Shown piece after piece: positions 49,015 through 60,207 of a DNA stretch of 64,000 bases. The DNA is from Lates calcarifer (lineage: Eukaryota; Chordata; Actinopteri; Centropomidae): assembly GCF_001640805.2 (NCBI RefSeq), contig NC_066833.1, positions 12,852,183 to 12,916,182 of the forward strand. The letters are read 5' to 3'. Every line of letters starts with the position of its first letter. Positions within the stretch are counted from its first letter, which is position 1. The notes below the pieces were generated by a model that saw only the letters and a program-made list of their open reading frames with translations, had not been told where the DNA came from and did no database searches. The translations under genes were made by a program, and so were the position numbers.

Positions 49015-49184
49015 AACCAGATACAAAATAGGTTGAATCACCACTGTGCTATAGAGCAGTAAACAGTAATAAACTGTACCAATATTGACATTATTTCATA
49101 TCAAACACTACAAACTTTAACTTCATCACAACAAGAGCAAAATGTTGTAACTTTGAATCACAATGAACCCCTTTGCTTTACCCA

Positions 49185-49400
49185 TGGATGGCATGCTACT
49201 GCACACTGTAAGCCTGTCTGGTCCATTTGGAGTTTGTGACTTTAGACAACTTGCTTAGCAAATGCCAGAAAGCACTCCAAATGTAGTCATCTGGGATGAT
49301 GGAGTGTGCCTTCATGGACTAGCGGGAAGCATTTGCCAGTAATTAGGGGAGAATGAACACAATCGGAGCGCAAACTTCTCCTGTTAATGATTTGAGGACA
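49185..49400. promoter_or_regulatory. Candidate conserved noncoding element right of the hAT MITE
   Basis: The block contains GTCTGGTCCATTTGGAGTTT, AAAGCACTCCAAATGTAGTC and TTTGCCAGTAATTAGGGGAG (TAATTAG at 49340-49346). It also shows a loose internal inverted similarity between CCATTTGGAGT and ACTCCAAATG (10-base pairing, 49223-49233 and 49274-49283). Confidence 0.25.
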
Positions 49401-50274
49401 ACACAATCTTCCTGCACACTGCACACAGTGAAATCACAAAATATTCACAGTTTCAAACACACTCATACTACCAGAGTTATTTTATGTTAGCAGTTTAGTC
49501 AAGTGACATCTGATGACAGTGACTAGTGAACAGATATTCTACTGTGTGTTTTGTTGAAGCACTGATGAAGAGTGACAGGAAGTTTTCAAATCAACCTGTA
49601 GAGGTAAGGAATTCGTTTTGCTGAGAAAACTGTATGTGTGTGGGAAGTGGTTGTAAGTGTGTATACTTATGGAGTGAAGAATATGTATGAATGGGTGTAG
49701 ACTGTGTGCATGTGGGAGGGAAAGTAAGTTCTATATATGTATAAATCCTTCACAAGGGGCATAAAGTTTTATATTATTTAACATTTTAGGATCATTTTAA
49801 CAGCAGAATCTGCTGCTATATTGAATTGTAAGCCATTATACTCAATGTTTCCATTGTTTCCATTAACTCTCCTGTTGCCCTTTGTATTTCGTATACTTTT
49901 TTCTTCTTACAATTATTCAAAAACAAAAGATAACCACTTCAGAATCACAAATGTCATGCACAACAACAAATCCTACTACACACACACACACGCAAAGGCA
50001 CATTGTCGACCAACGGGTCACTTTGACGCAGAGGACAATGCGAGGGTTGATGAGGATGGGTCGTGTATTTACTATTTATTTAAGTGTTTTTGATGAATCC
50101 CACTGCTTCATGGCCAGCATGCTGCAAGTAGTTGGTAGAAACTACCATTTTTTACCAGTCACCTTTCCAGCATTCACCTGTTTGTCTTACATGCAAAGAG
50201 GCTGTGGGTGGAATATCACTTTAACTGAGTGCGCATGTGTGTATAAAACCTTGTTTCCAAGGCATCACATTTCG

Positions 50275-50400
50275 ATACTGCTAGAGCAGGACTTCAACGC
50301 CGGAGACCAGGCTTTGCATTCTGTTGCATCCTGTGTTGGGTTGTTAGCACTTTGGTTAAGGTTGGTTTCAGTTCCATTCTGTATATAAAAAGTAAACTTG
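50275..50400 (+). repeat. Fish dispersed repeat fragment ('...AACGCCGGAGACCAGG...')
   Basis: GACTTCAACGCCGGAGACCA then CATCCTGTGTTGGGTTGTTA with GCACTTTGGTTAAGGTTGG resembles a repeat with a tRNA-like GCCGGAGACCCGGGTT module that is common in fish. The surrounding 168-codon open frame (49882-50388) crosses it and is not a gene. Confidence 0.4.
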
Positions 50401-52669
50401 TTCTGTTTTTAATATTGTCCTGATGTCAACTGCTTGTCTAAACATAACCATAGGAATGTTTAATCATGCTTTCGTTGCCGTGGATGCTGCAGGATAAACA
50501 AATGTTATATTGTATGTTGTTAATGGACATTTTGTACATTGGCAGATGTGAGCATTGGTAACATTTTCTCATTACATTGCATTTACTTCAAAGTGTATTT
50601 GCAGTTGCAAATCAGAAGTACATATCTTCATTTCTATGAGACACAGTTGGTGCATGTCTGAGCAGCTGTCTGTGAGAACATGCAAGACTGTGTGTGTGCG
50701 CTTGTCTATTGTCAGTGTGCATTTCCTGTTGCCCAGAAATGTTTAAAAAACAAAGGTAAAAAAACCAAAACAAATAACAGCTTGTTCCTCCTGCTTTTGG
50801 AGCCAGATTTTGAGCCAGTCAAACTTGCCTTCAGGCTCAGTTGCCTGCCTTGTAATACAACACAATTTGACTGTTGTGATAGCGCTCCCCTGTACTGACT
50901 CTCAAACAGCATATGAGCCCAATTTTCACCCGTGCAATGGTGCAAAGACTGTGAATGCTGAGGTTTGTATTTTACAGTTCTGCTAATATTCACCTAGTGT
51001 ACTCCTTAGCCTAATGGGATGGCACACAGCAATTAGCCTGTGTGTTGATGAGCAGTCTTAGATTGAAATAGGTTTCTGAAGACTGACATCATCAACTACT
51101 GTAACATTAACAAAATATTTAAAGGTACTGGAAACTCATGAATTTCACTAAATAGATATTTTCACTTGCCATCTTAGAGGTGTTACCAATTGCTGTAAAT
51201 TCCTTTTATGTTGTTCCTTCTAACTAAATTTTGTCATCTTTATTTCCTGGTTCTGACAAGGGTTTTAGGCCTTTCCAAACAGCTCCACCCCCAATTTAAA
51301 GGTAACACTGCTCCACCTCTAAGTAGCAGCAGAATATATATGTTGATATTTGGGTTATTGATTCTTCAGGGTTCAGCACAAACAAACTTTCATTTGGTTT
51401 CTTGTTGGGTTGAACTTGGTGAAGCTGCTCTGTAGTGTTTTCAGTCCTGGCTGTTGGGAGCTCGTCTCAGCTCAGCCTAATGTAGTTTTTGATTGTGAGA
51501 TTCTTCTGTTGTCTTCACACTCTGCACCATGTTTGTATTTTGCAGGAACAGCCTATACATCCTGAAACTTTAAATGCTTTGCACAGAACATCATATGTAT
51601 TGCTACATATACAGATGGAAGAATACAATTTTAATGTAACATGCTGTAACGTTAATAAAACCAAGGCTGACAATAAGCTGATATTGCATCATGATGTGAA
51701 AAGAAAATGTCACAGCTCCACTGAGAACCAAAAGAATAAATGAGTTACAACAACCACTGACAACAAGACCTTTAAAATAAAAAAAAGTAATATGTTATCA
51801 CAGTTGTAGGTTTGTATTTAGAATCGTCAGTGGTGATGCCTGGTTCTAACTTCAGGAGAGCTGAGCAAGTTGTAGCTAACCATGAATAATGTATGAGTAC
51901 CTGTTAATATTAATATTGCTATATGTCAGTTGTTTTCCAGTATTTGCTGATTTATTTTTCTTTCTTTAAATAAAATAATAATAAATAATAATACTGTCCA
52001 TACACCTGACACAGGCAGACTAACAGCTTTTCTGTCTCTGAAGCAGCAGAGGCATACCAATAGATACTTTGATATGGCACAGGGTGATGGCATGTACAGC
52101 AGGGCTGGCACAGGCCACCTCCACACTGCCAACACATTTTTCACACCAAAGCTTGTTTGAGTCTAGTGAAATAATTTCCATACATTATATTACAAAATTA
52201 ATGTGAAACTCTTATGTAGCCCTGTGTGATCAGCCACATAGTGCATCACATCTGTCAGTCTGTGTGCGTCATTTTGATTCATTTGTTCACTTGTCAGAGA
52301 GATAGAATAAAAAGCATGCATTATTGCTGTGGCAAGATCTTACATAGATGCAGCTGCCCTGAGTCTTTAATATACTCCAAATAAATGAGCCATGTAACAA
52401 CTTTTAATTATATTTATTATTACTAATAATAACAGTAATTCATAGTAGTTAACAGTAAATATAGGTTAAATCAAAACTGGACCACATTCACTGGATCATA
52501 TCTGTGTTTAATAAAAAAGCTCTCATTTCTGATCATATAATCCCAATTTACACACACAGATGAGCAGGCAGTATATCCTTTTCAGATCCCTCTGATCTAT
52601 GGAGTGTAATAGTGTTTAATAAGGCTGACATTATGCTGGGATAATCCCACTCTCTCATGCACCGACACA

Positions 52670-52800
52670 CAACCAATTCCATTTCCACCGCCTCAGCTGT
52701 TTTCTCTGCGCTCTAAAAGCTCATTTCAAGAAAAGCAGGCCGGGGTGCAAAATGAGGCCTCAAATATCAATTACCACTGATGGGAGAGAGGGAAAAAAGC
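52670..52800. promoter_or_regulatory. Candidate conserved noncoding element
   Basis: CGCCTCAGCTGTTTTCTCTG, GCTCATTTCAAGAAAAGCAG and GAGGCCTCAAATATCAATTA with CCACTGATGGGAG form an unrepetitive block in AT-rich surroundings. The evidence is only composition and the word ATCAATTA. Confidence 0.2.
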
Positions 52801-53454
52801 TGATGGATGCTACATTTCCTCAAATCCTTTGCTATTCTTTTCATTTTGGTTTAATATGTTTTTTTATACATATAGTAGAGCGATAACAGCATATGACGAG
52901 GAAAAATTAATACTGATTGGCAAAATATGAGACGTAGAAGTGGCAAAAGTGCAGCACCTTCAAAATTTGTGTGGATGTGAATGTGTGTGTGCTCTGGTTT
53001 TAGGTTTCTATGAATAAATTCCATTACTCAGTTATGAAAAATGATAAAGTTTCCCAAACTGACCTGGCTGTAATGATGCTTTCCTTAATCAAGTTCAGGC
53101 AAGAAAATAGTATAAATCTATTTATATTACAGTTAAAGCAGAGTTGAATTTTAATGTACTTTAGAGAATATTATTAAAAATATGTTACAAGATTAAAAAA
53201 AAAAGATTCATTCACATCCATTTCTTCAGAGCAAGCACAACAAAAGCACACACACAAACATTTCAGTTACACAGATGGAAAACTGATTCTTTAGTGAGAA
53301 CAGAAAAAGTAAAGATGTGAAGGCTGCCTTAGCAACTAGGAGTATAAATACTAAAAGCAGCTTCAGAAAAGTTAATCAGCATTTACAGATGGGACTAGAA
53401 GAAGACCAGTGCCAAATGACCTGAGAGGTCTGGGTGGCTCAGAATCTCAGAAAG

Positions 53455-53620
53455 TTGCCTAGTGCTTGCTCATGGTGGGATCTGTTGGGTTTTCTCTGTA
53501 AATTTTATAAAATAAAGAGTACCGTCTAGACCTGCTCTATATGTACAGTGCCTTGAGATAACTTCTGTTGTAAATTGGCGCTATATAAATAAAATTTGAC
53601 TTGACTTGACTTGAGAATGC
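53455..53620 (+). mobile_element. 3' end of a non-LTR retrotransposon
   Basis: The sequence TACAGTGCCTTGAGATAACT followed by TCTGTTGTAAATTGGCGCTA and TATAAATAAAATTTGACTTG is a LINE 3' terminus very widespread in fish genomes, ending in a short tandem (TTGAC) tail at 53597-53614. Such oligomeric tails are typical of the CR1/L2 group. The 5' limit is approximate; no coding sequence remains. Confidence 0.7.
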
Positions 53621-54929
53621 TTCAGCATGTCTAACACTGTGGAATAAAGCCATTCTTTATAGACAGGCAAAGTAATCTTGAAAACACAAAGATTTCCAAC
53701 TTCCTATGTAATTTTAAGACACATGGAACCTTGAGTTCTTCATTTTTTTTCTTAGTCGTGTCTGTGTTCAAAAAATATAATCCAACCATTCGCTGGTGTG
53801 TGTCCTCAGTACTGTTTGTACATCAAAGCTGACTGGCAGCATTTAGAGAAGAAATAAAAGACGGCCAACGATTGATTCCTGTGGAAGCTCATATAATACA
53901 GCTGTTTTGCAGGCAAAGCTTTTAGTTGTTTTGCCATGTGTACACAGTCACAGTTGCACATACTATGACAAAATACAAATTTCAATGGAACAAAAGTTAG
54001 CTGGCCTTCTTACTCACTTATCACATATTTGTATGATATTGGGCTGCATTGTTATCTGGTCGGCCAAGGCTTTTGTTGAGAAGGAAATCTTTGTCCCTGT
54101 CTCTTCCAAGGTGGATTTCTCTCGGTAGGATAGGTAAATGTTGGTGAGCCTGTGTATACAGAAACCTTGTTGATGAATGAATGAATGAATTGGTCATTAA
54201 TTCGTCTTTGTAGATCACTGTTAACAAAACTTTGCTTTGTTTGTTGATGATCCTCAAAATTATTATGTTGGACAGTTGATTAAAGGACTTTCAGAGGAGA
54301 GTTTCAAGAACAGAATGTAACAGGGATGCTGCAAAGTGAATAATGGCCAAGACAATAGCCATTAGCTGGGTTGTAAACACAGTCTCTGTCTCTGCCCTAT
54401 TGCTCTTTTTCAGTGTAAATCAGTGAAAAGAGAGAGATAAGGTGTGTATGAATTAATCCAATCTTGATGCATTACTTCGGATATTCTCTGGATCTCACTG
54501 AGATCGGCTCAATGCTCCATAATACACACTGTCGTTGTGTAATTAGTGTGATTGCATGGACAGAGGTGTAATGTTATGTTTTAACTGAACACAGTGGTAA
54601 CTATGTACTCACATGATCAATAAATCATACTGAAAATAAGCAATCACTTGCATATGAATAAAGTGTGAATGGTGGGTGTAGAATAACTGTAATGTAATGT
54701 AAAGTATTGAACATTTTGTACAGGGGTGCATGTCCTACATCATGTCCAATGTAATAAGTAGAAGGTGCACACCGCATGTGTGCCTATACATAGACACTAT
54801 TTACATGCAAAACAGAAAACCTTTCTTAACCTTTCCTAACATGTTTTCCTACAACACCTACTAAGAGCAGGTTCATATGTGATCTTCACAGCCTAAGGAT
54901 ATCTGCTTTAAAAATCTTCTCATTGCTTG

Positions 54930-55115
54930 TCCTGTGCTCCTCTCCTCCCGCACTGTGGGCAGCAAAGACAGTTGGTCCACTTTGTAAAAGCCTCCCGCGG
55001 TTCGCTAATCATGTTGACCGCCAGCTACCAAATTAAAGCTGTCACTGCCGCTGCTGGATGCTGTCGGTTCAAGCAATGTGGCTTCCAGTGGTTAAATGGA
55101 TCCACCACAAGGGGC
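54930..55115. promoter_or_regulatory. Candidate conserved noncoding element with CpG cluster
   Basis: The segment has several CpGs (CCTCCCGCGGTTCGCTAATC, GTTGACCGCCAGCTACC) and AAATTAAAGCTGTCA, which combines a homeobox-like word with a Meis/Pbx-type GCTGTCA. An 80-codon plus-strand frame covers it but shows no known domain. Confidence 0.28.
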
Positions 55116-55484
55116 CGTTCCTATCATAGTCTGTCATACAGACATTGCTGTCACGTGAAGGTCTTGTGAGTTCAATTTTAGTGACGTTCTCTTGTATTCT
55201 TTTTAGATCAAGGATTAATGTCAAATCTGACTACAGATGGTGTGCTACATTGATGTCAGCATTTGAGCCATTTCATAGTATGCATTTTCTTTGTTTGTCA
55301 TGAAGCATATTTTACTTGACTGTACTGTATTCAAAGTTCATTCCAAACAAGCCTTTTAGTTGCCTTAAAAATCCATATGCCTTAATCTACAAGTATTACC
55401 ATATTGTAGAGTAATCAAAGGGAGAAAAACAATGAAGATTATGTGTATTATTTTTTCAAAGCTTTTTCCTGCCTTTTAACAAGC

Positions 55485-56040
55485 CCTTGAATGCACCAGC
55501 AAGTATCATGACGCTGCCCCTAGTCCTGTTCATTTTGGCCATGTTGCCCCCATCTCCTGCCATTTTTCCATCCAGCCAACAGATGTCCCCGGACTTACTC
55601 TCCTCCGGACTCCCCACACCCACCTGCACACCTGTTCTCAGTTACCTCATCACCCCAGTCTGTATTTAAAGCCTGCCTTTTTCACCAGCTCCCTTTCAGG
55701 TCCTCTGCTTTAGTTCCTGTTTCTGTTCACATATTTCAGTAAACGCTTGTGAGTGTTTCCTAGCGTAGCAGCTTCCTGTGTGTTGCATCTGTTACTGTTC
55801 TTGCCAGCTTGTCCACCTGTAAGCCTGTTTATTCTTATTAAACCATCTTTTTTTTGAATAGATTTTTTTGGGGCTTTTATGCCTTTATTTGAAAGGACAG
55901 TGAAGAGAAGACAGGAAACTTCAGAGAGAGAGTAGGGGAATGACAAGCAGCAAAGGTATTATTATTAAAGCATCTGAACTGCATCTGTCTGCCTTCTTGT
56001 GTCTGTGTTTGGGTCTACCCTGCCCTTTCCTGTTATTATT
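55485..56040 (+). mobile_element. LTR-like repeat (probable solo LTR fragment) with a nested insertion
   Basis: The block contains features I associate with Gypsy-type LTRs in fish: CACCTGTTCTCAGTTACCTC then CATCACCCCAGTCTGTATTT (a TATTTAAA-like promoter box at about 55663), then CAGTAAACGC, CTGTTTATTCTTATTAAACC, and after the nested element CATCTGTCTGCCTTCTTGTG followed by TGTTTGGGTCTACCCTGCCC. Orientation would be plus. No internal gag-pol sequence or second LTR is nearby, and edges are approximate. A processed or SINE-like origin cannot be excluded without a repeat library. Confidence 0.55.
55849..55961 (-). mobile_element. Short polyadenylated retroposon nested in the LTR-like repeat
   Basis: Read on the minus strand it ends CAAATAAAGGCATAAAAGCC followed by A-rich sequence, so it has a polyadenylation signal and a tail. 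It is flanked by a 14-bp target duplication with one mismatch: TTATTAAACCATCT (55835-55848) and TTATTAAAGCATCT (55962-55975). It splits the surrounding LTR-like repeat cleanly. A related copy lies at 57638-57725. It is probably a 5'-truncated 3' end of a retrotransposon that is common in fish. Confidence 0.7.
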
Positions 56041-57094
56041 TTGATGGTAAGAGAGTCTCTGACCTCTGCAGCATTACCATGTAAAAATGATGTGACAAAA
56101 ATAAAAGACAACAGGAAGTTAACTGTAAAAGAATTGCAACCCAAGAAAGATTAATCAAGTTTATTTTCAAACTAAACTGTAATGAATAGAGGCTAATAAC
56201 TTCCCTGGAAGGTACAGTAAGAAAAAAAGAAACAAAAACAAAAAACGGGGATTCATGTAACTATAGTGGACTGTAGTGTTGAGATTTTCCAATTTTCAGA
56301 TGGTTTATTATCATGATATTTTAGCTTCACACCGCAGGGCATTGCTTTCTATTCACTTTGAGTTTAGTGTATTTGCCATAATGCAGCTGCGATGCAGCTC
56401 AAAGCCTGCATAATAAAGTTTAATACAGTCGCAAGGCTCTAGGGCTAGGTACTCCCTCAAGCAGACGTACAGTATATCAAAATAAGCATATTGAAATCAT
56501 TTAAAAGTTGTTGAATGTGCAGCTCTCCAACAAGTTCACTGAGCCAAAAAGCTCCCTTGAGCCAGCCCCTGTCTCTGCTATATAAAAAACAGGGAGAGAG
56601 AAAAACAAAAAACTGAATGCTCCCTGATAAAGAACTGAGAGGCTCTTGTGTAAATCACAATATAGTTAACAGGGTAGCACCATATCTAAACAGAATGCAA
56701 ATATAAGACAATATGGCTCAGTAAGGGGATTTAATTAAGTACATATCTGTGCATTTCCCTTGCAATTAAACCCCAGTGGAGTCCTCCAGCAGTTCAAACA
56801 TATTAGAAAAATGCTTCATGTCACAGGCTTATGCCGCAGTCCATTAGCCTATCCACAGGCACATAGAGGGTGTGAAGAGGAATTAATATTGGGTAAGATT
56901 TTATTTCAAGAAGCATTTTGGCTGCAAGCGTGTGTCCTCACTTCAGTGCCTGCATACATCTAACAAACCTAATAAACACGCAAACGGAGACAATTATCAG
57001 ACAATATACACACTTTAACTATACCTTATATTCACCACCTACACACAGACAATTGGTACTGCAGGAGAGCTGCTCTTCTCTGTACCATCTTCCT

Positions 57095-57215
57095 GTTAAA
57101 ACATTGCTTAATGACAGAGCGGAGGAGAGGAAGATTTTAATTAGCCAGCAGAGGAAGCTTCATTAAATCTCTCCACCGGCCTCTTCCGTCCTGCCAGGCG
57201 CTGTTCTGATACAAA
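57095..57215. promoter_or_regulatory. Candidate conserved noncoding element
   Basis: AATGACAGAGCGGAGGAGAG, GATTTTAATTAGCCAGCAGA (TAATTAG at 57138-57144) and CTTCATTAAATCTCTCCACC lie together. The arrangement resembles homeobox-bound elements; no conservation data are available here. Confidence 0.25.
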
Positions 57216-57637
57216 ACACTCAGTGCCAGGTAGGACCAGCTAGTGACAAGGGGAAATCAGATAAATCTACTACTCAGCTTGACACTGCTGATGGTAATTT
57301 TCTTGGTATATGTGGGTGTAAATCTTCAGACTGTCAGTGCCACCAACTGAGTCATGTTCCTAAGCGCTATACTTGTGTATACAGTATGTTTTCAGCCAAT
57401 TGAGTTGATGGACCCCATAGAATCCATACATTTAGACAAGTCACAGAGTGAAACGGATGGTTGTCATGGTCAGAAGGAAAAAAGGTAAGGTGGAGCAGAG
57501 AGGTAGAGAATAAAGAGGAGAGAGGTCCTTGCCACAGGTGCAGATAAATGCTGCAAAATAAGTGACATGTTAGGTAAGGAATAAGATCAGTCAATATGAT
57601 GGAGGAATTATGTCATAGCAATGAGTGCACCGTTTGA

Positions 57638-57725
57638 AACTTTTTTTGGGGGGGGTGGGGGGGTGGTTCGCCTTTATTCAGATAGGACAGTGGAGAGAGA
57701 CAGGAAACGGAGATAGAGTAGGCAC
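57638..57725 (-). mobile_element. Second copy of the short polyadenylated retroposon
   Basis: On the plus strand it shows a T/G-rich start, then CGCCTTTATTCAGATAGGAC and AGTGGAGAGAGACAGGAAAC, matching the order of words in the copy at 55849-55961. It is in the same minus orientation. The G-run (about 57649-57663) in place of a plain T-run suggests decay or slippage in the tail. Confidence 0.55.
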
Positions 57726-59185
57726 TATGGCCCATGTGGTACCATTCGGCTATTGTGCCATTTGATATTTTTGATATGCTTAATTCTTGGATATCAATGT
57801 AATCATTTGAACATTTGAGCTAACTTTGTATTTCATTCTCGTATCTAATTTTTCTGTCTTGTATATTTGTGTGTGCTTTGATTGGTGTATTCCTAGTGGA
57901 TTTTTGAGGGATTGCCCCTAGCCATAGCATACCCTGAAAACTCACTTTTCAAATAGACTATTTGTTAGTCAGTCCCATTTTTTTGTATTTTGTAACCTGG
58001 ATATCTTCCTTCCTGATCAACATAGTGGCTAAATGTATAACTTGGCGGGTACTCGCTGCATCAACAAATAGGGCTAGTCCTGAAAATTACTGGTCTGGTA
58101 CACTGTATGAACATGGTGGCTTGGGACGGAGGTCCCAGCTTGAATGACTGCTCCAGTCACCCCTGGGATACCACCAGCAGTGCACTGATAGATGTGCCTA
58201 GAATTAGTACTCAGTAACAGGGATAGTAATGTTCATATTTCAACTGAAAAGTTGACCAAAGACCACCACAGTTCCTTGCAAAACTCTGAAATTAGTTGTG
58301 TGTAACAGCTTATTCTAGCAGTACTGAGGAAGTACATCACTTTGAGCTTAAGTGACTGCTAACAACATGAATGTTCATTAGGAATAGATGATGTTGGAAG
58401 GTTTTCCTTAAAGTTCAAACACAGGCACACATTTCCACATCACACAAATAAAATCTGTGAAAATGTCTATGATGTAAATCGGAAGAAGTGGTGGGGCTCT
58501 TTCCAAACTTCTTAGAGATCTGTCATGGAGCTTTTTATTTATTAATTTTTCAGTGATGCAAATTGAAAAGCCATTGTAAGAAAAAAGTTACTTGCGCACT
58601 TGTTAAGTTTTCAGGATGGTCAATTAATGAGCAAGTCTTAAACAGTGAAAAGGAGATGAGAAAATAAGATAAGCTGTGCAAGATGGGTGAGTAACAGCGA
58701 ATTTACAAAGTGAGCAAGTCAGATGATGCATCATTGCTCACACACACACACTTGCAGACAAACATGATCCCATCGACCACTACTTCATTTATCTGCCTCT
58801 ATAGATAGCATAAACACCTCCCACATTTGTCAAAAGACCACAACTACACACAGCCTTCCCCCTCCCATAATCTTACCACTTTTCTATTCCTCTGTCAGCC
58901 ATCACAGTGCATCACTTCATCCCTCTTTCAAAGCTCCCAAGAGACGAGTGTTACAGAGAGAAAAGTGAAATGAGAAATTCCCATTGCCACCTAATTGCAT
59001 GGCCAAATCGATCCTGTAATAGATTCCTTCTCTCTGACATCCAGTCTCACTGACAGCACTATCAGACAGACAAATCAGAACACTGAGTGTGTCTCTGTTT
59101 GTGTGCATCTGTGTGTGCATGTGTGGGCTGCTCAGCCTTCAACATGGCAGGCTCAGGACAGCCAGACATCTGTGTGATTACTTAG

Positions 59186-59320
59186 ACGCAAGAGAAAAGC
59201 AGATTGAGGTTCTGCAATATGGGCTTCCTACCATTTTGTTGGAGAAGAGCTCAAATGTGGACAATCCAATACAAAAAAAAATAAAAAAATTAATAAAAAA
59301 AATGCAATATGAGATAGAAA
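59186..59320 (+). CDS. Candidate exon A of an unrecognised nested plus-strand gene
   Basis: The open frame reads AREKQIEVLQYGLPTILLEK, then SSNVDNPIQKKIKKLIKK, then MQYEIE. A GTGAGG donor follows at 59321 (GAAA|GTGAGG), giving phase 1; the in-frame stop at 59338-59340 would be removed by splicing. The start is uncertain: an acceptor ending gattacttag (AG at 59184-59185) gives the listed start, but the frame stays open upstream (HLCDYLDAREKQ) and an AG at 59134-59135 is an alternative. The lysine-rich helix lies over an A-rich stretch at 59270-59302, so part of it may be low-complexity. No ATG suitable as a start is seen, so earlier exons would be needed. I do not recognise the protein. Confidence 0.35.
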
Positions 59321-59686
59321 GTGAGGAAACCGCTCTGTAAAATATGTGTTGGACCTTATGTGGAATGGAATGCAATTCCAGATTCGGTACAGTATCAATT
59401 ATATGTAAAATTGCTCAAAGTATTTAATGTTAAAAATACATGTATGCACCGAGGATTTTTTTTTTTTTAAACATACTTGTGAGGTATGACGACCTCAAAT
59501 GCCATAAATCATAAATGCTTTGATAAAAAACTACAGGTATCTGTACTATGGGTGACACCCGGTGACTCTCCCTGGCACCCAAACAGCTGTGAAGCATTTC
59601 AAACAGAGGTATAAAACCTTTTCTGATAAACCAACTACAGCCATTGTTCTTTTCTCGCCTTTCTTGCCTACTGGATTTCTTCAAAG

Positions 59687-59952
59687 AGGCTGAGGTTTCC
59701 CCCTCTTGCACTCTGGAGCAACCTCCTGTAGTGGAACCCACAGAGAGGCTAGAGACCCATGTGCCCTCCTGTCTCCGTGGGCCTATGACAGAAAAACCTT
59801 TGCTCCTCCCTGCAGAGGAGACTGCAGATGTGAGAAGTGCCAAGAAGTACACAAACTCGCCAACTCTCTTTCAGCTCTCTGAGCTTGTGCCTGGGAAAAC
59901 CGTGAGCTGTGAGCTGTGCAACAACGCTGAGAACCAAAGGTCTCCATGTAAG
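59687..59952 (+). CDS. Candidate exon B of an unrecognised nested plus-strand gene
   Basis: The first two bases, AG, complete a Lys codon with the last A of exon A; the frame then reads AEVSPSCTLEQPPVVEPTER, continues through GPMTEKPLLLPAEETADV and KKYTNSPTLFQLSELVPGKT, and ends SCELCNNAENQRSPCK. The acceptor is preceded by a long pyrimidine tract (about 59644-59686, ending tttcttcaaag) and the donor is TGTAAG|GTATAAAG (GT at 59953-59954), phase 0. Base composition is richer in G and C than its surroundings, and the codons look ordinary for a vertebrate gene. The proline- and glutamate-rich first half looks disordered; the end starts a cysteine cluster. I do not recognise the family. A minus-strand frame over the same bases looks like a shadow. 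Confidence 0.45.
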
Positions 59953-60207
59953 GTATAAAGAAAGAGCGTGAAAAACATAATATTCATTTACAGATGTAAA
60001 AGAAAACTTCTACAGTAAGCTCCTGGGATGTATTACACTGCACATTATTAACTAAATATTTCTCATGTTGAGATAAGATACAAGCAAAATGGAATGTATG
60101 AATGTACTGCCATTAACATGATTTGATGACAGTTAGGCATTCATGTATGTAAAATCATACTTAAACCACAAATTTATATCCTGTGCATTTTGTTCTTTTA
60201 ACTTCAG

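Larger units (their letters stand above)
49400..53450. other. Intronic sequence, little recognised
   Basis: Except for the repeat fragment near 50275 and the possible element at 52670, this is AT-rich sequence without a recognisable gene or transposon. Confidence 0.4.

Noticed and set aside
49882..50388. 168-codon plus-strand open frame
   Set aside because: The longest open frame in the window, but it crosses a simple CA patch and a dispersed repeat, has no recognisable domain and no splice support; frames of this size occur by chance in 64 kb.
59430..59852. 140-codon minus-strand open frame
   Set aside because: It overlaps candidate exon B on the other strand, begins in an A/T homopolymer (59459-59468) and lacks convincing splice borders or domain.
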